Shown: positions 16,859 through 25,336 of the stretch, in pieces | Numbering within the stretch: the stretch's first letter is position 1 | Layout of the letters: each line of letters opens with the position of its first letter | Source of the DNA: Oscillatoria sp. SIO1A7 | GTDB taxonomy: Bacteria > Cyanobacteriota > Cyanobacteriia > Cyanobacteriales > Laspinemataceae | Assembly: GCA_010672965.1 (NCBI GenBank) | Contig: JAAHFN010000005.1 | Location: forward strand, 295,847-359,846 | Direction of reading: 5' to 3' | DNA: 64,000 nt | The notes under the pieces: generated by a model | What the model was told of the DNA's origin: nothing | Seen by the model: the letters and a program-made list of their open reading frames with translations, nothing else | Database searches by the model: none | Position numbers and translations under genes: made by a program

Positions 16859-18355
16859 ATGAAGCTGCAAGATTTATTGGCTGCAATACAAGCCCAAGCC
16901 CCGGTTTCCCAAGAAACTTTGGAGCTAGAGGTGAAGGGTCTGAGTACGAATTCTAATGCCTGCCAGCCTGGGGACTTATTTCTGGGGATGCCGGGAGAGC
17001 GGGTTGATGGAGGAACCTTCTGGCCCGGGGCTTTAGCTGCCGGTGCCGTAGCGGCTTTGGTTACCCCAGAGGCCCGCAGCCGGACGGAGGGGGAGTTGGA
17101 GAAAAACCAGGGAGCAGATTCTCGCATCATCCCAATAGCGGATATGGCCGAAGCCTGCGCTAAAGTAGCAGGGGCTTTTTATGGCAATCCAGGGCAGCAG
17201 CTAAAGTTAGTTGGCGTTACCGGCACTAATGGCAAAACTACTACTACTCATTTAATCGAATTTCTCTTAAGCAAGCGGCCGGTAGCTCTATTGGGAACTC
17301 TTTATGCCCGTTGGCCTGGGTTCGAGGAAACGGCAACTTTTACTACTCCTTTTCCAACAGACCTGCAAAAGAAACTGGCAGAGGCAGTTAAAGCCGGTGC
17401 TGAAATTGGGATTATGGAAGTCAGCAGCCACAGCCTCGCCCAGAAACGAGTGCTGGGTTGTCCTTTCGAGGTGGCGGCTTTTACTAATCTGACTCAAGAT
17501 CATCTCGACTTCCATAAAAATATGGAAGATTATTTTGCAGCTAAGGCTTTGTTGTTTGGCGAGGATTATCTGAAGGGGCGGGCAGTTATTAATATTGACG
17601 ATCGCTACGGCCGGCAATTGCGCGATCGCCTGCCATCGGATCGGGTCTGGACTTACAGCACCAAGGACGAAAGCGCCGATTTGCATACTTACGATATGAG
17701 CTACGGGTCTGCGGGAGCTAAAGGAATGCTGCATTCGCCAGTCGGAGATGCTCCTTTTTCCCTGCCTCTAGTGGGTCAATATAATGTCGAGAATATGCTG
17801 GCTGCAGTAGGTGTGGCTTTGCATCTGGGCGTCGATTTGCAGGCTATTGTCGAAGCTCTGCCACAATTTCCTGGGGTGCCCGGGCGGATGGAGCGAGTGG
17901 AAATTCGTCCCGACCAAGATATCGCAGCGATCGTGGATTATAGCCATACGCCAGATAGCTTGGAAAATATGCTAAAGGCAATGCGACCTTTTGTGGAAGG
18001 TCAGTTATGGTGTGTCTTTGGCTGTGGAGGAGATCGCGATCGCACCAAGCGACCTATTATGGGCGAAATTGCCGCTCGTCTTGCCGATCGCGTTATCGTT
18101 ACTTCCGATAACCCGCGCACCGAAAACCCGACCCAGATTCTAGAAGATATTTTAAAAGGAATTCCCCGGGAGGCATCTCCTTTGATTATCCCCGATCGCG
18201 CCCAAGCAATTCGCACGGCAATTTTACAAGCCAAACCGCGAGATGGTGTGGCGATCGCTGGCAAAGGTCACGAAGATTACCAAATTTTGGGGACAGAAAA
18301 AATCCACTTTGACGACCGAGAACAAGCCCGGGAAGCTCTTAAAGAAAGGAGGTAG
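16859..18355 (+). CDS. murE: UDP-N-acetylmuramoyl-tripeptide synthetase (meso-DAP adding)
   Basis: 498 aa. Cytoplasmic Mur ligase that adds meso-diaminopimelate to UDP-MurNAc-L-Ala-D-Glu, using ATP. The N-terminal UDP-binding domain includes VKGLSTNSNACQPGDLFLGMPG, the P-loop is GVTGTNGKTTTTHLIE, and the central domain has FTNLTQDHLDFHKNMEDYF. The C-terminal DNPRTENP motif is the recognised specificity signature for meso-DAP. It has a strong ribosome site AAGGAGG about 11 nt before the ATG. It appears monocistronic between repeat-rich spacers and is followed by a 15-bp hairpin. Confidence 0.95.
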   Translation: MKLQDLLAAIQAQAPVSQETLELEVKGLSTNSNACQPGDLFLGMPGERVDGGTFWPGALAAGAVAALVTPEARSRTEGELEKNQGADSRIIPIADMAEACAKVAGAFYGNPGQQLKLVGVTGTNGKTTTTHLIEFLLSKRPVALLGTLYARWPGFEETATFTTPFPTDLQKKLAEAVKAGAEIGIMEVSSHSLAQKRVLGCPFEVAAFTNLTQDHLDFHKNMEDYFAAKALLFGEDYLKGRAVINIDDRYGRQLRDRLPSDRVWTYSTKDESADLHTYDMSYGSAGAKGMLHSPVGDAPFSLPLVGQYNVENMLAAVGVALHLGVDLQAIVEALPQFPGVPGRMERVEIRPDQDIAAIVDYSHTPDSLENMLKAMRPFVEGQLWCVFGCGGDRDRTKRPIMGEIAARLADRVIVTSDNPRTENPTQILEDILKGIPREASPLIIPDRAQAIRTAILQAKPRDGVAIAGKGHEDYQILGTEKIHFDDREQAREALKERR

Positions 18356-18404
18356 GTAAAGGTCCAGCAGGCTGTCGCGGATTGGGTAGCGTGAAGGGAC
18401 CAGC

Positions 18405-18443
18405 AACCGGCTTCCGAGCCACTCTGTTGCTCGGAAGCCGGTT
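18405..18443 (+). terminator. Hairpin after murE
   Basis: AACCGGCTTCCGAGC and GCTCGGAAGCCGGTT form a perfect 15-bp stem with a 9-nt loop, 50 nt after the murE stop. Only a short T stretch (GTTTCG) follows, so termination is likely but not certain. Confidence 0.55.
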
Positions 18444-18459
18444 GTTTCGCCTCCCAATT

Positions 18460-18589
18460 CCGCTCTTCCCCATAAATCTTATAGAAATATTAAGTAAAGT
18501 TGCGTAAGATCCGCTGCCAATTACGCTCTTCCGCTCTTCCGCTCTTCCCCATAAATCGTATCGAAATATTAAGTAAAGTTGCGTTTGAT
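18460..18589 (+). repeat. Direct duplication in the chlP upstream region
   Basis: A 51-bp segment at 18460-18510 is repeated at 18539-18589 with only four mismatches (offset 79 bp). Each copy contains GCTCTTCCCCATAAATC followed by GAAATATTAAGTAAAG and TTGCGT. The second copy ends 88 nt before chlP, so promoter or operator sequence may be duplicated. Confidence 0.75.
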
Positions 18590-18677
18590 TGATATTCGCC
18601 CCTGTGGTACGAATGCAGCCAAATCTCCGTGGTACGATCGCCTTCGGTAAATATAAGAAAAGATTGGGAGAAAGTCT

Positions 18678-19898
18678 TTGGCACTTCGGGTTGCAGTAGT
18701 TGGAGGAGGCCCCGCAGGTTCCTCAGCAGCGGAGATTTTGGCAAAAGCAGGAATTGAAACCTATCTATTCGAGCGCAAGCTAGATAACGCTAAGCCCTGT
18801 GGGGGAGCGATTCCTCTATGTATGGTGAGCGAGTTTGAGCTGCCTCCAGAAATTGTGGATCGGCGGGTTAGAAAGATGAAGATGATCTCGCCGTCGAACG
18901 TTGAGGTGGATATCAACCTTATCAACCAAGACGAATATATAGGGATGTGCCGTAGGGAAGTGCTGGACGGCTTTATGCGCAACCGAGCCGCCGAGCTAGG
19001 GGCCAATTTGATTAACGCTACGGTTCACAAGCTCGATATCCCCACCAATAATACCGATCCCTACACGCTCCACTATGCCGAGCATGTCGAAGGAAGCGCG
19101 ACGGGAATTCAAAAAACCCTGAAAGTAGATTTAGTAATTGGTGCGGATGGTGCCAACTCCCGGGTTGCCAAGGCCATAGAGGCGGGAGACTATAACTATG
19201 CGATCGCTTTCCAAGAGCGAATTCGCCTCCCGCAAGACAAAATGGCCTACTACGAAGACTTGGCCGAAATGTACGTCGGCAATGACGTTTCCCCAGATTT
19301 CTACGCTTGGGTTTTCCCCAAATACGACCATGTGGCTGTCGGAACCGGCACCATGAGAGTCCACCAAGCAAAAATCAAACAGCTCCAAGCGGGTATTCGC
19401 GCCCGTGCGGCCAAGCGACTCGAAGGCGGAGAAATTATTAAAATCGAAGCGCACCCAATTCCCGAACATCCTCGCCCTCACCGCGTCCGGGGTCGGGTTG
19501 CTCTAGTGGGCGATGCCGCCGGTACGGTCACCAAGTCTTCTGGCGAAGGGATTTATTTTGCGGCCAAGTCGGCTCGGATGTGCGCGGAAACTATTGTCGA
19601 AGCTTCCAACGGCGGACAGCGCATTCCTAGCGAAGAAGACCTCAAGCTCTACCTGAAGCGTTGGGATAAGAAATACGGCATGACTTATAAAGTGCTGGAT
19701 ATTCTGCAAACAGTTTTCTACCGCTCCGATGCAACTCGGGAAGCATTTGTGGAAATGTGCGCCGACCTCGACGTACAGAAAATGACTTTTGACAGCTATC
19801 TCTATAAAACAGTAGTGCCTGCCAATCCTTTGGTGCAGTTAAAGATTACTGCCAAAACCATCGGCAGCCTGCTGCGCGGACATGCTCTGGCTCCATAG
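18678..19898 (+). CDS. chlP: Geranylgeranyl reductase
   Basis: 406 aa. NADPH-dependent flavoprotein at the thylakoid membrane that reduces geranylgeranyl groups to phytyl for chlorophyll a and tocopherol. FAD motif VAVVGGGPAGSSAAEILAKAG, family motif ERKLDNAKPCGGAIPLCMVSEF, VIGADGANSRVAKAI, and GRVALVGDAAGTVTKSSGEGIYFAAKSARM are all present. The start is a TTG at 18678: the family begins with (M)(A/T)LRVAVVG and GGGAG lies 8 nt upstream. The upstream region contains a 51-bp direct duplication. Confidence 0.95.
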   Translation: MALRVAVVGGGPAGSSAAEILAKAGIETYLFERKLDNAKPCGGAIPLCMVSEFELPPEIVDRRVRKMKMISPSNVEVDINLINQDEYIGMCRREVLDGFMRNRAAELGANLINATVHKLDIPTNNTDPYTLHYAEHVEGSATGIQKTLKVDLVIGADGANSRVAKAIEAGDYNYAIAFQERIRLPQDKMAYYEDLAEMYVGNDVSPDFYAWVFPKYDHVAVGTGTMRVHQAKIKQLQAGIRARAAKRLEGGEIIKIEAHPIPEHPRPHRVRGRVALVGDAAGTVTKSSGEGIYFAAKSARMCAETIVEASNGGQRIPSEEDLKLYLKRWDKKYGMTYKVLDILQTVFYRSDATREAFVEMCADLDVQKMTFDSYLYKTVVPANPLVQLKITAKTIGSLLRGHALAP

Positions 19899-19998
19899 AA
19901 ATTAGCGATCGGCGATTGGCGATCGCTCTTGTCAGCTTTAAGCCAGCCGCCGGGAGGTTCAAATACTCTAACGATCTAAAGTGGGTTTAAGCAACTCC

Positions 19999-20029
19999 AA
20001 AAGGCAGTCTTTGTAGCTGCCTTTTTTTT
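19999..20029 (+). terminator. Rho-independent terminator after chlP
   Basis: AAAGGCAG pairs with CTGCCTTT and runs into eight Ts, about 100 nt after the chlP stop. Confidence 0.8.
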
Positions 20030-20124
20030 ATGATATTGCAATACTTACGACGCAATATCATTAATTAGCAAGACCTTGGGTGAAAGCTGACCCGCTGAAC
20101 GCTGACCGCTGACTGCTATAAAAA

Positions 20125-20508
20125 TCATCGCCAGTTGTTTGCCTCTAAAGTTCTCAGGTCTTGCCTAAATTCCTCAACACCATAATGAATTGGAATTTTG
20201 CGGCTACCCAAAATTCGATTAAACTCTAGTTGATTCATACCTGCAAATTGGCTGGCCGTACCCAAGGTAATTTTCTCCTGCTGAAATATTGCAGTTCTCA
20301 AATTGATGTGAGATAGTCTGGGGCGAAGCATCCCAATACGGGGTTGCCGTTTTGAGCGCCGATCTTGTCGAAGGGATGCTCTCGCCCCTACGGGATGTAA
20401 ATTACACTTATTTGAGAAACGCTATAGCACTATGGCAATTTCTAGTTTTAGCTCCGCTTCAGAGATATGTGCTGTTTGCAGAAAATCATCAGTAATAAGC
20501 CAACTCAT
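20125..20508 (-). pseudogene. UPF0175 antitoxin-like gene interrupted by a MITE
   Basis: The N-terminal part starts at the ATG at 20508 (AGGAG 8 nt upstream) and reads MSWLITDDFLQTAHISEAEL, then KLEIAIVL. The C-terminal part reads FQQEKITLGTASQFAGMNQL, EFNRILGSRKIPIHYG and ends at 20125. Together they give a UPF0175-type protein (helix with E-x-K-L-E-I-A, then LG-x-A-x-x-x-AGM and RKIPIHY). A 136-bp element at 20289-20424 separates them at a TA dinucleotide. Deleting the element and one TA restores one continuous frame. UPF0175 proteins are usually antitoxins next to PIN-domain toxins; no PIN gene is adjacent. Confidence 0.82.
20289..20424. mobile_element. TA-target MITE inserted in the UPF0175 gene
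   Basis: 136 bp. The ends TTGCAGTTCTCAAAT and ATTTGAGAAACGCTA are imperfect inverted repeats, flanked by TA at 20287-20288 and 20425-20426. The interior has GGGGCGAAGCATCCC and GGGATGCTCTCGCCCCTAC inverted. The same element occurs at 62392-62526 and, degraded, at 21608-21744. TA duplication is typical of IS630/Tc1-mariner type movement. No transposase is present in the window. Confidence 0.85.
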
Positions 20509-20535
20509 TTTGCGAAACTCCTAATATTAAATCCT

Positions 20536-20830
20536 CCCGTAGGACAGGCGGGACGCCTGTCCCTCCGTCTCTGGCGGCTTTTCCTGGTGGGACAGGCGGG
20601 ACGCCTATCCTACGATGCCCCAATTCCGCTCTTCCCAATTCCGCTCTTCCCAATTCCCAATGCCTAATAAAGTCGTAATATCAAATCCGGTTAATCGCCC
20701 TAAAAAAGGCTTTCTCGTAGAACGGGCGGGACGCCCGTTCCAAAATAAGGGCGGGCGGGGGGACAGGCGGGACGCCCGTTCTACAGGAGGTTATAAGTTT
20801 TTTGTATTGGCATTTAACCGGATTTGATAT
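20536..20830. repeat. Two adjacent palindromic elements
   Basis: 20536-20615 contains the GTAGGACAGGCGGGACGCC inverted core twice in opposite sense. 20678-20830 is a complete ATATCAAATCCGGTTAA-bounded element (153 bp), with perfect 17-bp ends and inner arms GTAGAACGGGCG and CGCCCGTTCTAC. Between them is a short run of AATTCCGCTCTTCCC repeats. Confidence 0.75.
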
Positions 20831-20984
20831 AACTATATATTTTTTTATAGGGATTAAGCCGATTTTCTGTAGATCGCTCTCGCCAGCTTCTGGGGTAGGG
20901 GTTAAATGTACCTGCGATCGCCGGCTTTAACCACAGCTATCTCAAGATTAATACAAAAATTTATAAAAAAAAATGCCAAAATGG

Positions 20985-21049
20985 TTGACAAGTTAAAAAA
21001 AATGCTAGATTAAAAGTAGCTCAAGAAAAAAGGGAGCATTTAGCTCCCT
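20985..21049 (+). promoter_or_regulatory. Candidate promoter and leader hairpin of the small interrupted gene
   Basis: A consensus -35 TTGACA at 20985-20990 is followed after 15 bp by TAGATT (21006-21011). A 7-bp hairpin AGGGAGC / GCTCCCT lies at 21031-21049, in what would be the leader of the gene starting at 21082. Motif evidence only. Confidence 0.35.
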
Positions 21050-21081
21050 GCAACCGTAAAAAAAGTTAAATTGTTTAAACG

Positions 21082-21309
21082 ATGTGTAATAGAAACTGGG
21101 TCCTCGATGACTTAGCAATCAACGTCGAAAGCAATCCCTTACAACGTCGCAGCCTCACCAGGCAGGAAATGTTTGTTTTGGCCTGGTTCATCGGCAACTA
21201 GCAAGGGCGAACCTACCGCGATATTATGCGGGATTGCAAGTTAACGGTCGAACAGGCCCAGGAGGCAATCCAAGGACTCATAGATCTGGATTTGCTGCGA
21301 TCGCGTTAA
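21082..21309 (+). pseudogene. Small HTH-like protein gene with internal TAG
   Basis: The ATG at 21082 opens MCNRNWVLDDLAINVESNPL, with RRSLTRQEMFVLAWFIGN following, and then meets TAG at 21199-21201. The same frame continues QGRTYRDIMRDCKLTVEQAQ, EAIQGLIDLDLLRSR to a TAA at 21307. The second half resembles the gene fragment at the left window edge, which shows that the frame beyond the TAG is real. It is 75 codons in total. The helix content suggests a small winged-helix-like regulator (inference). It is either a recent nonsense mutation or a read-through stop. Confidence 0.65.
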
Positions 21310-21470
21310 ACACAGCTTAAGCCAAGCACCTATAACCGGGCTCCACAAAGAGTCCGGTCTTTTTTCGTATATATCAAAAATTATACAGCAGTTTTTGGGA
21401 TTTGTTGACTCGCTTGAATCCCGAAACCTCTTAACTGCAGGACTTTCTAGTGGACTGTCTGCCTTAGAAT

Positions 21471-21549
21471 TGTAGGGAGCGGTTAAACGGAGTGAAACCC
21501 AACACAACGATTGGTATAGTTGGGTTTCGTGCCTCAACCGCTCCCTACA
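21471..21549. repeat. Long inverted repeat TGTAGGGAGCGGTT / AACCGCTCCCTACA
   Basis: The outer arms are perfect 14-mers. Inner arms GAAACCCAAC and GTTGGGTTTC form a second stem. The same GAAACCCAACAA stem makes the terminator at 38210-38269, and fragments recur near 30296. Confidence 0.65.
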
Positions 21550-21607
21550 GTCACACACAATTTTAGCTTTGCCAAAGCACTAGGTTTCCATAGCGATCGG
21601 GAAAATA

Positions 21608-21744
21608 TAGCGGTTCTCAAATTGATGTGAGGTTTCCATAGGACCCGCGCATACCAGTAGGGAAATTACTGTTCGGAGCTAAGAGATAGTTACAGGAATG
21701 CTGTCGCCCCTAGGTTTTCGTTCATTACACTTATTTGAGAGCTA
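21608..21744. mobile_element. Degraded copy of the TA-target MITE
   Basis: The left end TAGCGGTTCTCAAATTGATG (preceded by TA at 21606) and right end ACACTTATTTGAGAGCTA match the copies at 20289 and 62392. The interior has diverged, and three bases are missing near the right end. Confidence 0.65.
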
Positions 21745-21835
21745 AGAGCCCAGAGCTAAAAGCTAATGACAATTTTGCTGACAACCGTGCCACAATAGTT
21801 GTGGCAGTATTATAGATTCGGCAGGAATTGGAATA

Positions 21836-23164
21836 GTGGCGTTTAAGGTTGGTTTGCTGGGATTGGGAACTGTTGGCACGGGAACGGCAAAGATTCTTCT
21901 GGACTCGCAAGGTCGCCATCCCCTGCTACAGGAGCTGGAAATTCATAGAGTGGGAGTGCGCAGTCTGGATAAGCCCCGTCAGGTAGAACTGAAAGAGGGT
22001 CTGCTGACAACAGATTTGGAGTCGATCGCTACTGACCCAGAAATTGACATTGTAGTGGAATTGATTGGCGGTCTGGAACCGGCTCGCTCCCTGATACTCG
22101 CAGCAATTCGCCACGGCAAGCATGTAGTGACGGCCAATAAAGCAGTTATTTCTCGCTTCGGCCCAGAGATATTCGATGCGGCGAACGAGAAGGGAACTTA
22201 TGTGATGCTAGAAGCTGCTGTGGCCGGTGGCATCCCGGTTATCCAACCTCTCAAAGAATCTTTGGTGGTGAACCGAATCTCTGCGGTAACCGGAATTATC
22301 AATGGCACTACTAACTACATCCTGACCCGGATGCAAAAAGAAGGTGCCGATTTTGCGGAGGTTTTGGCAGACGCGCAGAAACTGGGTTATGCAGAAGCAG
22401 ACCCGACCGCCGATGTGGATGGATTGGATGCGGCGGATAAAATCGCAATCCTAGCATCGTTGGCTTTTGCCGGTCGGATTAAGCTCGAAGATGTTTACTG
22501 TGAGGGGATTCGTCAAGTTAGTGCGGCGGATATTTCCTATGCCGAGAAGTTGAATTTTGCGATTAAGCTGCTGGCGATCGCCAAGCGACTTGCCCCCGCA
22601 GATGCAAGTAATGCAACTAATACTACCGATGTTACCGAGGATCGCCTCCAGGTCAGGGTCCATCCTACACTCGTTCCCAAAACCCACCCTCTGGCGAGCA
22701 TCAATGGGGTTTATAACGCGATTTTAGTCGAAGGGGAACCCTTGGGTCAAGTGATGTTCTTTGGCCCCGGCGCTGGTTCTGGTCCTACTGCCAGTGCCGT
22801 GGTCTCGGATATTTTAAGCATTGCCGCCATTCTCAAGACGGAAACAGAACCGATTCCCCATCCATTGCTGAGCTGCACCCACCAGCACTATTGCGCGATC
22901 GCTCCAATGGCGGATTTGGTCTCTCGATTTTATGCCCGTTTTCTCACCAAAGATAAATCCGGAGTAATTGGCGACTTGGGCACGACCTTTGGCAAGAATG
23001 GCGTTAGCTTAGAATCTATTGTCCAGACGGGAATGCGAGAGAATCTGGCCGAAATTGTGGTAGTAACTCACGATGTTAGAGAAGGCAATTTCCATAAAGC
23101 TTTAGAAGAAATTCGCCACCTAGATGCCTTTGATAGCATTCCCAGCGTCCTGCGGGTACTTTGA
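21836..23164 (+). CDS. hom: Homoserine dehydrogenase
   Basis: 442 aa with a GTG start. It catalyses NAD(P)H-dependent reduction of aspartate semialdehyde to homoserine, toward threonine and methionine. Rossmann motif VGLLGLGTVGTGTAKIL, ANKAVISRFG, catalytic-domain ITGIINGTTNYILTRM and GYAEADPTADVDGLDAADK are all conserved. A C-terminal ACT-type regulatory domain (about residues 355-442, SRFYARFLTKDKSGVIGDLG, IVVVTHDVREGNFHKALEEI) implies feedback control by threonine, as in the family. AGGA lies about 9 nt upstream. Confidence 0.95.
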   Translation: MAFKVGLLGLGTVGTGTAKILLDSQGRHPLLQELEIHRVGVRSLDKPRQVELKEGLLTTDLESIATDPEIDIVVELIGGLEPARSLILAAIRHGKHVVTANKAVISRFGPEIFDAANEKGTYVMLEAAVAGGIPVIQPLKESLVVNRISAVTGIINGTTNYILTRMQKEGADFAEVLADAQKLGYAEADPTADVDGLDAADKIAILASLAFAGRIKLEDVYCEGIRQVSAADISYAEKLNFAIKLLAIAKRLAPADASNATNTTDVTEDRLQVRVHPTLVPKTHPLASINGVYNAILVEGEPLGQVMFFGPGAGSGPTASAVVSDILSIAAILKTETEPIPHPLLSCTHQHYCAIAPMADLVSRFYARFLTKDKSGVIGDLGTTFGKNGVSLESIVQTGMRENLAEIVVVTHDVREGNFHKALEEIRHLDAFDSIPSVLRVL

Positions 23165-23402
23165 TAGCGGTCAGCACTCAGCAGTCAGCTTTCAGCTTAA
23201 TGCCCAATTCCCCCATTCTAAAGGAAGTGGTCAGCAGGGAGCAAGCAGGGGAGCAGGGGGGAGCAGGGGAACTTGCCCCTTCGGGGCTTGGCGGCTCTTA
23301 TCCCGGTCCCCTTGTCCTTGTCCCCTTCTCTGCCTCTTCAATGCCCAATGCCCAATGCTTGTGGGTCCAATTCCGCTCTTCCCAATTCCCAATTCCCTAC
23401 TT

Positions 23403-25142
23403 TTAATCTTCCGTTCTCAATTGTGGATTGTTTTGGGGGTCGATGAAGCAAGCGGCAACGTCGGAGCGACAGATTTGAGCCGCTTTTTCAAAATCAGCGA
23501 TCGCCCCTTGCTTATCCCCCAATTCTGCCCGAGCTAGGGCGCGATGATTATAGGCTCCAGCATCGTTGGGGTTGAGCCGAATAGCATTACCATAATCGGC
23601 GATCGCCTGCTTCAAATCTTCAGTAGCAGCATAAGCCAAGCCCCGGCGATAATAGGCACTGGCATCTTTGGGGTCTAGCTTCAGGGCGCGAGTGCAGTCA
23701 GAAATAGCTAAAGCATGTTCGCCGATTTGGAGCCGAGCCCAGCAGCGATTGGCATAGGCATATGCATAATCGCTATTAATAGAGATCGCCCGAGTGCAAT
23801 CGTCCATCGCATCGTAAAACTTAGACAAATGCAGATATGCCACGCATCGGTTAGCATAGGCACCGGCATCCTCGGGATTCAGTTCTATCGCCCGGTTATA
23901 ATCGGCGATCGCCATTGCATATTCCCCGAGGTCGAAGTGAATTTTGCCTCGGCTATAATAAGCCCCATCGTAGTCTGGCACCAGCCTAATTGCTAGATTA
24001 AAATCCTCAAGAGCTGCATTGCGATCGCCCTTGTCTAACTTTTCCACCCCTCGGTTATAAAATTCTTTAGCCTTAATTTCCGTCTGGCTGTGGAAAAACA
24101 AAATCAACCCTGCGATCGCAACAATAGCTGCCACCCCGACTCCAGCTATTGTCTGAATAGATTTACTCTTAGGTTCTGGAACTATTTCTGCACTTTCTGC
24201 AACCGGCTCCCCCGACTCTTCCTTTTCGTCAGTTTCCGGCTCTTGTTCGCTTGCTACCTGTAGCATAGTTGGCGGCACTTCTTCATCTAGCCCAGCGCCG
24301 CTCTGTATTTTTTGCAAATCTTCCAGAACCTCTGTCGCTGTCTGGTAGCGCATCCGATAATCGTCGCAGACCATTTTATCGAGTAATTTGGCGAAATCTT
24401 CGCTAACTTGAATGCCCTGCTCCCAGAGAAGTTCGCTACTTTGGGAGCCGCTAGCGCCTTTGAGATAGCGGAGATCTCCAACTTTGCTCCCGGTCAGCGC
24501 CTGGAGTCCCATTATTCCTATAGCATAGATATCGCTATTATATTGAGGGTGACCTTGGAACTGTTCCATCGGCATATAAGCTGGCGTGCCCGTAGCAATG
24601 GTTCTAGTTCTTTCTGGCCCTATGCTGCTGCCGCTCAGTTCTTTTACCGAACCAAAGTCGATTAAAACTAACTTGCCATCGGGCTGTCGTCGGATTAAAT
24701 TAGCGGGTTTAACGTCTCGGTGAATAACTCGCTGACCGTGGACGAAAACCAAAATTTCTAATATTTCTTGCAATAAGCGGATTGTTCTATCTTCGCTCAA
24801 GGGCACTTCCGGCACAAACTCTTTGCTCAGGGGATAGCCCGGGATAAATTCTTCGACTAGATAGAATTCTTGCTCCCCCTGAAAATAAGCTAAAAGTTGG
24901 GGAATTTGGTCGTGTTTGCCAAGTTTCTCCAGGATTTGAGCTTCTCTAATAAATCGGCGATGAGCAGCTTTGAGCGATTTGGGAGTATTGCGTATGGGCC
25001 GTAGCTGCTTAACCACGCAGGAAGGTTCCCCCGGACGGCGAGTATCCGTTGCCAAGTAAGTGGTTCCAAACGAGCCGGAACCCAGATGTTCTACGATTTT
25101 GTAACGTCCCGCTAAAACTTCCCCAATCACGCTAGGCGGCAT
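23403..25142 (-). CDS. Serine/threonine protein kinase with TPR repeats
   Basis: 579 aa. The kinase domain covers residues ~10-280: glycine loop LGSGSFGTTYLA, ATP-binding Lys45 in CVVKQLRP, catalytic VIHRDVKPANLI, and DFGSVKEL. The activation-segment ATGTPAYMPMEQ and a conserved DIYAIGIMGLQALTG follow. An acidic linker leads to one membrane segment (IAGVGVAAIVAIAGLILFF, about 333-351) and then about six TPR repeats (AYYSRGKIHFDLGEYAMAIADYNRAIELNP and variants) on the other side of the membrane. All catalytic residues are present, so it should be active, unlike its neighbour at 25337. The two genes are tandem paralogues on the minus strand, 194 bp apart. Confidence 0.9.
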   Translation of the reverse strand: MPPSVIGEVLAGRYKIVEHLGSGSFGTTYLATDTRRPGEPSCVVKQLRPIRNTPKSLKAAHRRFIREAQILEKLGKHDQIPQLLAYFQGEQEFYLVEEFIPGYPLSKEFVPEVPLSEDRTIRLLQEILEILVFVHGQRVIHRDVKPANLIRRQPDGKLVLIDFGSVKELSGSSIGPERTRTIATGTPAYMPMEQFQGHPQYNSDIYAIGIMGLQALTGSKVGDLRYLKGASGSQSSELLWEQGIQVSEDFAKLLDKMVCDDYRMRYQTATEVLEDLQKIQSGAGLDEEVPPTMLQVASEQEPETDEKEESGEPVAESAEIVPEPKSKSIQTIAGVGVAAIVAIAGLILFFHSQTEIKAKEFYNRGVEKLDKGDRNAALEDFNLAIRLVPDYDGAYYSRGKIHFDLGEYAMAIADYNRAIELNPEDAGAYANRCVAYLHLSKFYDAMDDCTRAISINSDYAYAYANRCWARLQIGEHALAISDCTRALKLDPKDASAYYRRGLAYAATEDLKQAIADYGNAIRLNPNDAGAYNHRALARAELGDKQGAIADFEKAAQICRSDVAACFIDPQNNPQLRTED

Positions 25143-25336
25143 CCCAAAGAGCTATTAATTTTGGTGCTATAGCAATAAGCAGTCAGCTTTCAGCTTTCAG
25201 CAGTCAGCTTGAGCGTCAAAGTCTTACCTTTTTTAAGCAAAAGGCTTTTTGTAACTGTCAAACACCTTAATTGGTAGTGCAATATATATTTTGGCAGAAA
25301 CAGGTTGGCACAGTATGAGCGGTAACGCGATTCCAG

